This document shows positions 37,094 to 45,866 of a stretch of 64,000 bases of DNA, in pieces. Within the stretch, counting starts at the first letter, position 1; every line of letters begins with the position of its first letter. Location: the NCBI GenBank assembly GCA_016720745.1, contig JADKKA010000022.1:744001-808000 (forward strand), given 5' to 3'. The position numbers and the translations under genes were made by a program. The DNA is from Chitinophagaceae bacterium (GTDB taxonomy: Bacteria; Bacteroidota; Bacteroidia; Chitinophagales; Chitinophagaceae). Below the pieces are notes generated by a model. That model did no database searches. It was not told where the DNA came from and worked only from the letters and a program-made list of their open reading frames with translations.

Positions 37094-38284
37094 ATGAAGA
37101 AACTCATTACATCCATTTCCTGTGTAGCGGTTTTTACCGGTGCAATGGGGCAACCCTTTGCTTCCAAGAGCGGTAGTAATTCCTATTCTTTTATTGATTA
37201 CCAGAAAACATTTCCCCGGCCCAGTGAAGCACTGGAAAGAAAGGAAGACACCCTTCAGAAACAATTTGAAGCCAAAAATCTGGCATGGCCTGCTAAATAC
37301 ATTTACATCCGTTCTTTTAAGTATGACAGTCAGCTGGAAGTATGGGTGAAAAATCAGGTGCAGGAGCCGTTCAAATTATTCAAGACCTACCGGGTTTGTG
37401 CTTTGGCCGGAACGCTCGGCCCCAAAAGAATGGAAGGCGATTATCAGGTACCCGAAGGATTTTATTATATCAACGTATTTAATCCCAAGAGCAATTACTA
37501 TCTCTCCCTCGGTTTAAATTATCCCAATGCATCCGATAAAATACTGAGTGATTCCCTGCGGCCCGGCAGCGAAATTTATATCCATGGCAGTTGTGTCACC
37601 GTGGGTTGTATCCCTATCAGGGATGAACAGATTGATGAATTGTACATTATTGCCGCTCATGCCAAGGACCAGGGACAGGATTTTATTCCCGTTCATATTT
37701 TCCCGGTTCGTTTTAGCGTGGAGAAAAGTGTAAAATACCTTGAAGGACTGACCAAGGATGACCAGGGGCTTAAAAAATTTGCAGACCGGATGGAAGATGC
37801 CTATGACTATTTTGAAAAATACAAACAGCTACCCGTAGTCATGGTCGGCGAAAAAGGCGAATATATCATCAATGATGTACCACCCAAAAAAGTGAAGCTG
37901 GTAGCCGAGGAAAAGCCCAAAAGGCAACCAGTTCAGCACCTCACAAGAAATATTACCAATATTGCAGATGCCGTACACCAGTGGCCGCAGTATCCCGGAG
38001 GCGGTGATGCCCTGATGAAATACCTGGAAACATTGGGAAAAGAATTAACCAGCATTCTTCCTGAAGGCGTGAAAAGAGCTTATATCCAGGTTGAATTCAT
38101 TGTAGATAAAGATGGGGTGCCGGTGAATTTTAAAGTCATGAAAGGCGTGAAGAACGGAGAAGAGCTGCATGATATCCTCATCAGCCGCCTGGAGAAAATG
38201 GGAACCTGGAAACCAGCCCTGCTCCACGATAAACCAGTTGCCAAAAAGATGGTTCAGACTGTTGTGCTCGGCGCAGCAGAATAA
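37094..38284 (+). CDS. L,D-transpeptidase (YkuD) fused to a TonB C-terminal-like domain
   Basis: A 396-residue exported protein. Residues about 65-210 form a YkuD-type L,D-transpeptidase domain with the catalytic motif H164-G-S-CVTVG-C172 (HGxxxxxGC). A linker of about 85 residues leads to residues about 296-392, which resemble TonB_C: PQYPGGGDALMKYL, then VEFIVDKDGVPVNFKV, then WKPALLHDKPVAKK. The usual TonB N-terminal helix and Pro-rich stretch are absent. The enzyme would form 3-3 or lipoprotein cross-links in peptidoglycan, and the second domain could bind an outer-membrane partner. It ends one base before the convergent CHU_C gene. Confidence 0.85.
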   Translation: MKKLITSISCVAVFTGAMGQPFASKSGSNSYSFIDYQKTFPRPSEALERKEDTLQKQFEAKNLAWPAKYIYIRSFKYDSQLEVWVKNQVQEPFKLFKTYRVCALAGTLGPKRMEGDYQVPEGFYYINVFNPKSNYYLSLGLNYPNASDKILSDSLRPGSEIYIHGSCVTVGCIPIRDEQIDELYIIAAHAKDQGQDFIPVHIFPVRFSVEKSVKYLEGLTKDDQGLKKFADRMEDAYDYFEKYKQLPVVMVGEKGEYIINDVPPKKVKLVAEEKPKRQPVQHLTRNITNIADAVHQWPQYPGGGDALMKYLETLGKELTSILPEGVKRAYIQVEFIVDKDGVPVNFKVMKGVKNGEELHDILISRLEKMGTWKPALLHDKPVAKKMVQTVVLGAAE

Positions 38285-40315
38285 TTACCGGATCAGTAAA
38301 CTGGTTCCCTTCTGAAATACTCTTTGCTTTGTTTCCTTATCAATGTAGGTAAGTGTCCAGGCATAAACACCTGTAGCTTGTTCCTGCCCGTTTACCCGAC
38401 CATCCCATTTTTGGGTCCAGTCTCTCCCGGAAAATATGATTTGCCCCATTCTGTTATAAACCCTGAATTCCAGCTGATCGGCTTTTAGCGCATTCAGGGG
38501 ATATAAATAATCGTTTTTGCCATCCGCATTGGGAGAAAATGCCGTAGGCACAGCTATATAACAGTTGGCCAGTACCCTGATCACTCTTTTACTGGTATCG
38601 GAACATCCCAATTGCGTATTGCTGCCGATCAGGCTTACGGTGTACAATTGTTCTCTTCCCAATGGCGCATAACGGTAAACAGCCGGGTCTTTGTCTGTAC
38701 TGAATTGGCCATTACCAAATTCCCATCTCCATTGATCCGCATTCCCGGTACTCTGGTTTTCGAGGTGTACAGTGTCACCCGGACAAACCACCATTGGAGC
38801 CATGAACTGTGATTTCATCATATCCCTGATAATAATATCCTGTACTGCAGTATCAATGCATTGACCGTTCGTGGTGATTAATCGGATCGTTTGTTTACCG
38901 GTACTTGCAAATGTGTACACAGGACTTTGCAGGGTTGAACTGCCACTGGCCCCAAAATCCCATTGCCAGGAACTGGCACCTCCGTTTCCATTATGTGAAA
39001 ACTGAATGGTGCTGGCATTACAGGATGGAGGAATGATAAAACTGAATTGCGCTGAAATCGGATTTGTAATCGTAAAGCTGCCTGCTTGTCCGGCGGGAGT
39101 TATGATTCCACATTCATCGGTAACAGTATTCCCATCACTACCGCTCACAATCGACAGCTGGTAATTGCCACCGGTATTCCAGGGAGATAAGATGTTTAGT
39201 CTTACCAGGTTGGTTAATCCCGACCTGCACCCTGAAAAAGTAGAAGCGGCCATGCTGACCTGAACGGCCTGTGGTCCATTGATGACAAAATCACTGCCAT
39301 CTGCTGCCAGGCTCGCACAACTGATCGGTCGGTTGAAATGGATATCAATCCATTGTGGCGCACATCCGGTTTTACTGATACCGGTAACCGTCGCAGGTTG
39401 AAGGGCAGATACATTCAATGCAATTGATTCACCCACCGCAATATCGCTCCCACAGATATCCGTAATGGTATTGCCATCTGTTCCCGTTTGAATGGATAGG
39501 GTATAGGAACCGTTAACGATCGGACGGTCAAGCCTGAGAAAAACAGAGTCAGAACCAGCAACTGCATCACAACCCAGGGTATAAGCACTGGTGATGTTTG
39601 CCCCGGCACTCAGTATAAAATCAGAACCATCTAAAGCAACGCTACCGCAATTGATCTTCTTATTCATCCGCACCAGTATTTCCGTTCCCCTGCAATCAGG
39701 TCTTGCCTGTAACATCCTGGGCAATGCGGGTTCAGTGATCACGGCTGTTCCTCCTGAAAAATTAAGCTCATAACCTTCTGCTACTGGAGTTTGGTTACAG
39801 ACCATCAGCAGATAGGTGTGACCCTGAATGATATCCGGCATCTTACTAAACAGGGGTTGTAGACCGGAACAAACGACCAGATCGGTCCCTAAAGAAGAAG
39901 CACCCGTTTCCCCCAGGTCGGCCGACCAGTTACAGGCCACCAGCAAGGCCGGATTGGTGAAAATATCTACAGGATTGGTGGCAGTGATATCAAAAAGCTG
40001 CCAGTTAAAATCACCAATGGGATTAGCGGGCGTAATGGTGAATCCCAGTGTGCCACTGGTATAACAGGCCATGCGGAAAAAATTGGGGTTCTGGTCACGG
40101 TAGGGAAATCCATCTCCGCAGGGCGGGGGAATGGGTTTAATACCGCAAAAGATCGGAGTGCTGGCGAAGAGGGAAACGGAACCGCAAACCAGGATGGCAG
40201 ATTCAGGAGTTTGCCCGGGTAATGTACAGGCCGATTGCCCCCCGGCTTTCAGCGTGGCGCTGAATAAAACCAACAGGAGCAGCTGTTTCATTTTCCGAAC
40301 CGTTTTTGTTTCCAT
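38285..40315 (-). CDS. PKD-rich surface protein with type IX secretion (CHU_C) C-terminal domain
   Basis: About 676 residues from the ATG at 40315; an ATG at 40291 is also possible. After a signal peptide (KQLLLLVLFSATLKA) come an N-terminal beta domain, two Ig-like repeats (about 200-400, with paired phrases such as LDGSDF and AADGSDF), and two PKD domains (about 420-580, WQWDFGASG and WRWEFGNGQ). The last ~85 residues are a gliding-motility-associated C-terminal domain (FSPNADGKNDYL, YNRMGQIIF, WDGRVNGQ). This domain directs cargo through the type IX system to the surface. Function: adhesin or structural surface protein. Confidence 0.85.
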   Translation of the reverse strand: METKTVRKMKQLLLLVLFSATLKAGGQSACTLPGQTPESAILVCGSVSLFASTPIFCGIKPIPPPCGDGFPYRDQNPNFFRMACYTSGTLGFTITPANPIGDFNWQLFDITATNPVDIFTNPALLVACNWSADLGETGASSLGTDLVVCSGLQPLFSKMPDIIQGHTYLLMVCNQTPVAEGYELNFSGGTAVITEPALPRMLQARPDCRGTEILVRMNKKINCGSVALDGSDFILSAGANITSAYTLGCDAVAGSDSVFLRLDRPIVNGSYTLSIQTGTDGNTITDICGSDIAVGESIALNVSALQPATVTGISKTGCAPQWIDIHFNRPISCASLAADGSDFVINGPQAVQVSMAASTFSGCRSGLTNLVRLNILSPWNTGGNYQLSIVSGSDGNTVTDECGIITPAGQAGSFTITNPISAQFSFIIPPSCNASTIQFSHNGNGGASSWQWDFGASGSSTLQSPVYTFASTGKQTIRLITTNGQCIDTAVQDIIIRDMMKSQFMAPMVVCPGDTVHLENQSTGNADQWRWEFGNGQFSTDKDPAVYRYAPLGREQLYTVSLIGSNTQLGCSDTSKRVIRVLANCYIAVPTAFSPNADGKNDYLYPLNALKADQLEFRVYNRMGQIIFSGRDWTQKWDGRVNGQEQATGVYAWTLTYIDKETKQRVFQKGTSLLIR

Positions 40316-40416
40316 GTCAGCAGACTGCATGATACTTCTAAGTTACAAAACAGTTGGCTGACAAATAGGAATTTGTGAGAAGCCTGTCTCGTATCGTTGA
40401 GTTGATTTTGACCTGA

Positions 40417-41679
40417 TCATGATAATAATAACTGAATGGTTTCCGGAGTTTGTTGCCGGAGCAGTATTTGTTTTCCTTTTGTCAGTTGATCCACAACGGA
40501 CTGGTTATAATGCCGGATCGTGAGGAGCGATAAACCTCTTTTCAGTTGTACATCGGCCAGTGCAGCGGCTTCCTGTGCCAGCTTACCGATCTTCTCCTGT
40601 TTATCATCCAGTACACAAAGAAAACTGATGGCACCATTCTGCGTGAGGTTGGGTTTCAGATGCCATTTTTCAAAAAGATGATACAATTGTCCAACAAGAT
40701 GTTCTCCAATAAAAGAAAAATCCCTGGATCGTATTTCCAAAAGAACCTGTTGTTCTTTAAGAACAATGATGGGAGGGAGATGAGGTACTGGTTTGTTGTG
40801 GATCACGGTACCCGGCAGGGAGGGGTCGATAAAACTTTTTACTAAAAGTGGGATGTCTTTGTTCTGCAGTGGCTTGATGGTTTTCGGGTGTATGATCTGA
40901 GCACCGTAATAGGCCATTTCAATCACTTCATTGTAATTCAGTTCGGGTACAGACACTGCCTCCGGGAATTGTTTGGGATCCGCATTCATTACACTCACCA
41001 CATCTTTCCAGATGGTCTGGCTCTCTGCATCCAGCATATTCGCAAAAACAGCAGCTGAATAATCACTGCCTTCGCGTCCCAGTGTGGTGCTTTCATTTTC
41101 ATCGGTGGATCCGATAAAACCCTGGGTCAGCACAATATTATGATTGTGAAACAGGGGCATGATACCCTCCTTAACTCTTGCTGACGTATATGCCCAGTCG
41201 ATTTCGGCATCCCTGAAATCATCATCAGTTCTGAAAATATCTCTTACATCCACCCAGTGGTTCGGGATACCTGTTTCAGCCACATAGGCACTGACAATGG
41301 CAGTAGAAAAAAGTTCTCCGGTACTCACCAGCTGATCGTAATAGTAATCATATTCTCTTACCGGCTGATCGTGTAGTAACCATTCTGCTTCTGTAAAAAA
41401 ATCACGGAGTTGTCTTTCGCAGGCCAGATAACCGGTAACCAGCAGGTATTTGGCCGTGGTCAGGTGCTGATTTTTTACCTGTTCAAAAAGTGCTAATGCT
41501 TCTTCTTTTTTGCCGGCAAAAAAAGCTTCCGCTACTTTTTCAAGGGCATTGGTGGTTTTTCCCATGGCCGAGATAATCACCATGATTTTTTCACCGCTGT
41601 ATGGTTGCAGGATACGCGCCAGGTTCTGGATTCTTTCCACTGTATTGACCGACGCTCCTCCGAATTTGAAAACTTTCAT
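40417..41679 (-). CDS. Aspartate kinase
   Basis: A 420-residue monofunctional aspartokinase. KFGGASV lies at the N-terminus and TTLGREGSDYSAAVFA at the catalytic site, with C-terminal ACT-like regulatory sequence after about residue 290. It phosphorylates aspartate at the head of the Lys/Thr/Met/diaminopimelate pathway. It is divergent from fbp with about 120 bases between them. Confidence 0.9.
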   Translation of the reverse strand: MKVFKFGGASVNTVERIQNLARILQPYSGEKIMVIISAMGKTTNALEKVAEAFFAGKKEEALALFEQVKNQHLTTAKYLLVTGYLACERQLRDFFTEAEWLLHDQPVREYDYYYDQLVSTGELFSTAIVSAYVAETGIPNHWVDVRDIFRTDDDFRDAEIDWAYTSARVKEGIMPLFHNHNIVLTQGFIGSTDENESTTLGREGSDYSAAVFANMLDAESQTIWKDVVSVMNADPKQFPEAVSVPELNYNEVIEMAYYGAQIIHPKTIKPLQNKDIPLLVKSFIDPSLPGTVIHNKPVPHLPPIIVLKEQQVLLEIRSRDFSFIGEHLVGQLYHLFEKWHLKPNLTQNGAISFLCVLDDKQEKIGKLAQEAAALADVQLKRGLSLLTIRHYNQSVVDQLTKGKQILLRQQTPETIQLLLS

Positions 41680-41774
41680 ACCCTAATTTCCATTTGATAA
41701 AGTCCCGGAATAATGGCTGCAAATGTCGGAATATTCCGCCCAATTTATCAACCTCTTTGCATCCGGCAATCCCG

Positions 41775-41782
41775 TACTTTTG
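41775..41782 (+). promoter_or_regulatory. -7 promoter box of fbp
   Basis: TACTTTTG is an exact TAnnTTTG match. It supports the ATG at 41803 as the start and rules out the in-frame upstream ATG at 41713, which lies before the box. Confidence 0.6.
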
Positions 41783-41802
41783 TTGGGCTTAATACTGCCA
41801 TT

Positions 41803-42813
41803 ATGGATGTAAACCGGAAGATTCAGACACTCGATGAGTTCACGATCCAGCAGCTCCGCGATATACCCCATGCCACCGGGGAATTATCACACCTGCTGCG
41901 GAATATCGGCCTCGCCGCCAAAAGGATTAATGTAGAAGTAAATAAAGCCGGATTAGTGGATATCCTGGGGGATGTTGGCACCATAAACGTACAGGGCGAG
42001 GAAGTGAAAAAACTGGATGTATATGCCAACGACCAGTTTACCGGGGTATTGCAGCATGGAATTGCCTGTGCCGGTATCGCCAGTGAAGAGCTGGATGATT
42101 TTGTAGCCTTCGATGATGCGAAAAGTGTACGGTCAAAGTATGTATGTCTGTTTGATCCGCTGGATGGCTCCAGTAATATTGATGTAAACGTTTCAATCGG
42201 TACTATTTTTTCTGTTTATAAAAGAGTAACCCCAATCGGCACGGTGGTAAAGGCAGAGGATTTTTTGCAGCCGGGTAACCAGCAAATTGCTGCGGGTTAT
42301 GTGGTGTATGGATCATCCACAATGCTGGTCTATGCCACCCGCAGGGGGGTGAATGGTTTCACACTGGATCCTTCCATCGGAGAATGGACCCTGAGTCACC
42401 CCGATATCCGTTGTCCTGAATCAGGAAAAATGTATTCAGTGAACCATGGTAATTTTTTCCAGTATGAAGAAGGGGTCCGGAAATATATTGAGAGATGCCA
42501 GCGGAAGGACAAAACCAATGGAGGTCCCTATACCCAGCGTTATATAGGCAGCATGGTATCAGATGTACACCGCAACCTGATCCGCGGAGGGATTTTTATG
42601 TACCCCGGTACCATTGATAAACCCAAAGGGAAACTCCGGCTCCTGTATGAATGCAATCCTTTTGCCTTCCTGGTCAGCGTGGCAGGTGGCAAAGCCACCA
42701 ATGGCAAAATAAGGATATTGGATGTAGAACCTACCGAATTACACCAGCGTACTCCCATGTTTATTGGCAGTAAACTGATGATGGAAGAGCTGGAATCCTG
42801 TTTGAATTCTTAA
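41803..42813 (+). CDS. fbp: Class I fructose-1,6-bisphosphatase
   Basis: 336 residues, starting after a perfect promoter box. Metal-binding motifs are FDPLDGSSNIDVNVSIGT and the GTINVQGEEVKKLDVYAND loop; the substrate site includes YIGSMVSDVHRNLIRGGIF and KLRLLYECNPFAFL. It hydrolyses fructose-1,6-bisphosphate in gluconeogenesis. It leads a probable operon with an ABC ATPase (8-base gap) and tpiA. Confidence 0.95.
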   Translation: MDVNRKIQTLDEFTIQQLRDIPHATGELSHLLRNIGLAAKRINVEVNKAGLVDILGDVGTINVQGEEVKKLDVYANDQFTGVLQHGIACAGIASEELDDFVAFDDAKSVRSKYVCLFDPLDGSSNIDVNVSIGTIFSVYKRVTPIGTVVKAEDFLQPGNQQIAAGYVVYGSSTMLVYATRRGVNGFTLDPSIGEWTLSHPDIRCPESGKMYSVNHGNFFQYEEGVRKYIERCQRKDKTNGGPYTQRYIGSMVSDVHRNLIRGGIFMYPGTIDKPKGKLRLLYECNPFAFLVSVAGGKATNGKIRILDVEPTELHQRTPMFIGSKLMMEELESCLNS

Positions 42814-42821
42814 TTTTACAA

Positions 42822-43583
42822 ATGAGCAAAACGATCATATCGGTCCAGGACCTTGTAAAGAATTATGGAAATTTCCAGGCAGTCAAGGGAATTTCCTTTG
42901 AAGTAAAAGAAGGGGAAATTTTCGGATTACTGGGGCCCAATGGGGCGGGCAAATCCACCACCCTCGAAATTATTGAAACGCTGCGCCCCAAAACCAGCGG
43001 TACTGTTTCAGTGGACGGACTTTGCCTTGATAAACAACCTCACGAAATCAAAAAAATTATCGGTGTGCAGTTGCAAACCAGCGGGTATTACCCCGGACTG
43101 AACCTGCTGCAGCTGATCGAACTCTTTTCCGGTTTATACAACCGTGATGTAGACCCGATGGAGCTCCTGGATATGGTGAACCTCCGGGAAAAAGCAAAGT
43201 CAAAAGTGAAGGAACTCAGCGGCGGCCAGAAACAACGTTTCTCCGTAGCCACCACATTAATCAACCAGCCCCGTATTATTTTCCTGGATGAACCCACTAC
43301 CGGGTTGGATCCGCAGGCCAGGCGCAGTCTCTGGGAACTGGTCAAACAGATTCGTGATAAAGGCACCACGGTCATCATCACCACACATTATATGGATGAG
43401 GCGGAATACCTCTGTGACCGGGTAGCTATTATTGACTCAGGGAAAATTATCGCCATGGATGCTCCCGATAAACTGATAGATGAGCTGATTGCCACTGGTT
43501 TTGAAAGGCCAAAAGAAATGAAGATGGCCAACCTGGAAGATGTGTTTATCAAACTCACCGGTCATTCCCTTCGGGAAGGATAA
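42822..43583 (+). CDS. ABC transporter ATP-binding protein
   Basis: A 253-residue ABC-2/export type ATPase. Walker A is GPNGAGKST, the signature is LSGGQKQ, and Walker B is IIFLDEPTTGLDP, followed by the H-loop TTHYMDEAE. No permease gene is adjacent; the neighbours are fbp and tpiA. It probably works with a permease encoded elsewhere. Confidence 0.9.
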   Translation: MSKTIISVQDLVKNYGNFQAVKGISFEVKEGEIFGLLGPNGAGKSTTLEIIETLRPKTSGTVSVDGLCLDKQPHEIKKIIGVQLQTSGYYPGLNLLQLIELFSGLYNRDVDPMELLDMVNLREKAKSKVKELSGGQKQRFSVATTLINQPRIIFLDEPTTGLDPQARRSLWELVKQIRDKGTTVIITTHYMDEAEYLCDRVAIIDSGKIIAMDAPDKLIDELIATGFERPKEMKMANLEDVFIKLTGHSLREG

Positions 43584-43610
43584 ACAATAAAATACCCAAG
43601 CAATAATTAT

Positions 43611-44378
43611 ATGAGAAAACAAATCGCAGCAGCTAACTGGAAAATGAATCTTACTTATCAGCAGGGAGAAAAACTGCTGGATGAAATTCTGAAAGCAGGA
43701 TTTGATTTAAAAGAACACCAGTATGCCCTGTTTGCCGTACCCTTTCCTTACCTGCTGATGACCCGGAGTGAAGTAGAGGAGGAGTTCAGTTCGCATTTTG
43801 CTGCTGCAGCACAGAATTGTCATCATAAGAAGAGCGGTGCTTTTACCGGTGAAGTGTCTGCAGAAATGCTGCATTCAATGAATATCAATTATTGTGTTGT
43901 CGGGCACAGTGAAAGAAGAGAATACAATGGAGAAACCAATAGTATCCTGGCTGAAAAAGTAAATGCCTGTCTCGACAATTTCATCACCCCGGTTTTTTGC
44001 TGTGGTGAACCCCTTTCAATCCGGGAATCTGGAACACAAAACGACTACGTAGCCGCCCAGCTTAAAGAATCACTTTTTCATCTGCCTGCTGAAAAAATCA
44101 GCACCCTGATTATTGCCTATGAGCCGATCTGGGCTATTGGAACCGGGAAAACGGCTTCCACCGCACAGGCACAAGAAATGCACCAGTATTTACGTTCTGT
44201 ACTGGCTGACCAGTATGGAAAGGAAGTGGCTGACTTAATCCCTATCCTCTACGGAGGAAGTGTAAAAGCGGCCAATGCAAAGGAACTGTTTGCCTCCCCT
44301 GATGTGGATGGCGGACTGGTAGGTGGTGCTTCCCTGGTGGCGGCAGAATTTGTGGAGATTATCCGGGCATTGAAATAA
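43611..44378 (+). CDS. tpiA: Triosephosphate isomerase
   Basis: A 255-residue TIM barrel. Lys in ANWKMN, His in VVGHSERR, Glu in AYEPIWAIGTGKTA, and the phosphate-binding GGSVKAANA and GGLVGGASL are all present. It interconverts DHAP and glyceraldehyde-3-phosphate. It follows the ABC ATPase by 27 bases, so it is probably in the fbp operon. Confidence 0.95.
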   Translation: MRKQIAAANWKMNLTYQQGEKLLDEILKAGFDLKEHQYALFAVPFPYLLMTRSEVEEEFSSHFAAAAQNCHHKKSGAFTGEVSAEMLHSMNINYCVVGHSERREYNGETNSILAEKVNACLDNFITPVFCCGEPLSIRESGTQNDYVAAQLKESLFHLPAEKISTLIIAYEPIWAIGTGKTASTAQAQEMHQYLRSVLADQYGKEVADLIPILYGGSVKAANAKELFASPDVDGGLVGGASLVAAEFVEIIRALK

Positions 44379-44433
44379 TCAGATCCTCTTTATCGCATCC
44401 GTTTTTAACATAGTAATCCAGCGCAGGAACCAG

Positions 44434-44808
44434 GTGCTGCTCAGCTTCCTGAAGATAAGGGCCGTTGTGAACGGTCGCCAGATTTTTCCACTGGATACCA
44501 CAGGGCCGGTACTGATTTCTGTGGACCAGAATAATCCCCGCATTGTAATCACTGATGGGTATCATATTACCACCCCGCTGAAGCTGGTGTACAAAGACGT
44601 GAATACTTATTTTTTTAAAGTGAGTTGTGCGATCAACGATACCGAATTGCTGGTTGGATTTTTGATGCTGGCTGCCTTTTACCTGGGAGGACTGTATAGC
44701 GGTCTCCTGATCCTGAAAGTATTCAGTTTCCTGCCCCTGGTGTACCTGCTGCTGTTTTATTACCTGAACCGAAAAGATTTTCTGAAACTGGTTCCTGTTA
44801 TCCGTTAG
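44434..44808 (+). CDS. Small membrane protein with two C-terminal helices
   Basis: About 124 residues from a GTG at 44434; the exact start is uncertain because no ATG is available. The first ~75 residues are a soluble beta-rich segment (PRIVITDGYHITTPLKLVY). Two hydrophobic helices follow (LLVGFLMLAAFYLGGLY, LKVFSFLPLVYLLLFYYL) with a short basic tail. No family is recognised. I preferred this strand because the protein has coherent topology, while the opposite frame is featureless. It overlaps the 3' end of the KirBac gene by 11 bases. Confidence 0.55.
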   Translation: MLLSFLKIRAVVNGRQIFPLDTTGPVLISVDQNNPRIVITDGYHITTPLKLVYKDVNTYFFKVSCAINDTELLVGFLMLAAFYLGGLYSGLLILKVFSFLPLVYLLLFYYLNRKDFLKLVPVIR

Positions 44809-45778
44809 CGATTGCCGGTATGACCGGCGGAATATCCACAAGGTCAAATTCATTCAGCTTATTAATGTGCAGCACTGTTTTCTTTTTATCATTGCTGGGT
44901 TCATACATCATACGGAATTTACCACCCCAAACAATTTCACTGCTGATATAAGAGGTTCGGCTGACCACGGTATTGGAAAATACATTGTCGAAGGCTTTTA
45001 CAAAAACCATGATTTCAATATCAGTATTCCGGATATCTTCTTTGGACATACCCACAAAAGGACTGTCTTCCGTAATGGGATGCACCAGGGTCCAGCTCAG
45101 GGCCAGTCCGTCAATCTTGGCCAGTTGCAGCGGAAGATTGAAAAACTGATCCGTGAGTTTACCGTTTTCCTCGGTTGTAATGGCCATCGTCACTTTTACT
45201 TCTACTTCAGAGAGAGCATTATTTTTAAAGGAAACCAGTCTGAACATGAACGCGGTTCCGTTTTTGAATGGCGCAATGAGCGCCTGGTCACTAAACCGGA
45301 GAAAGGCCGCTGGTTTTGAAAAACGGCCATAGAATAATCCTGTGGCAATGGCAAAACTTAATAAACCCAGGAAAGCTTCAAAGGTGGAGACTGTGCTGGC
45401 CGCAAAACCAACCGGACTGATCCTGCCGTACCCAACGGTGGTAAAAGTCTGGGCACTGAAGAAGAATACTTCCGAAAAATTTTTCAGATTGGATCCACTG
45501 TTGATACCACCCAGGTGATCAATGCCAATCAGGTAATAAATTCCGGCGAAGACAAGGTTGACTCCTATATAAATGGCGAGAAGGATCAGCAGGAACTTGC
45601 TTCTTTTCATCTCCAGCAGGGTATGATACCAGCTGTACCGGTTCAACAGACCGACTCCTCGTTTGGTTACATTGGGCTTACCGTCCCGGTTGATAAACCT
45701 TCCTCCGGTACTGGTACTGTTATTGCTGAATCCGGTATTTTCCTCCTGTTTCAGCTTATTTTTTTTCAAAAATGCCAT
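44798..45778 (-). CDS. Inward-rectifier potassium channel (KirBac family)
   Basis: 326 residues from the ATG at 45776-45778. Two transmembrane helices flank a pore helix and the selectivity filter TVGYG (FFSAQTFTTVGYGRISP). The slide-helix region is before helix 1, and the C-terminal ~170 residues form the cytoplasmic beta-rich gating domain. It conducts K+ across the inner membrane. A perfect -7 box ends 4 bases before the ATG. Confidence 0.92.
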   Translation of the reverse strand: MAFLKKNKLKQEENTGFSNNSTSTGGRFINRDGKPNVTKRGVGLLNRYSWYHTLLEMKRSKFLLILLAIYIGVNLVFAGIYYLIGIDHLGGINSGSNLKNFSEVFFFSAQTFTTVGYGRISPVGFAASTVSTFEAFLGLLSFAIATGLFYGRFSKPAAFLRFSDQALIAPFKNGTAFMFRLVSFKNNALSEVEVKVTMAITTEENGKLTDQFFNLPLQLAKIDGLALSWTLVHPITEDSPFVGMSKEDIRNTDIEIMVFVKAFDNVFSNTVVSRTSYISSEIVWGGKFRMMYEPSNDKKKTVLHINKLNEFDLVDIPPVIPAIANG

Positions 45779-45781
45779 AAT

Positions 45782-45789
45782 CAAATGTA
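45782..45789 (-). promoter_or_regulatory. -7 promoter box abutting the KirBac start codon
   Basis: The minus strand reads TACATTTG. The last G is 4 bases from the ATG, so a leaderless mRNA is expected if the box is used. Confidence 0.45.
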
Positions 45790-45866
45790 GGTTGAAGCTT
45801 TGCTATTCAACAACCCTTTGTTCCTGATTTTGTTCACAGCCCGCCAAAGGCTATTTTTATTGCCTG

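Noticed and set aside
44359..44853. Minus-strand ORF overlapping the small membrane protein and the KirBac end
   Set aside because: It is Gln/His-rich without structure, and crosses the stop region of tpiA and KirBac; the plus-strand frame has coherent membrane topology.
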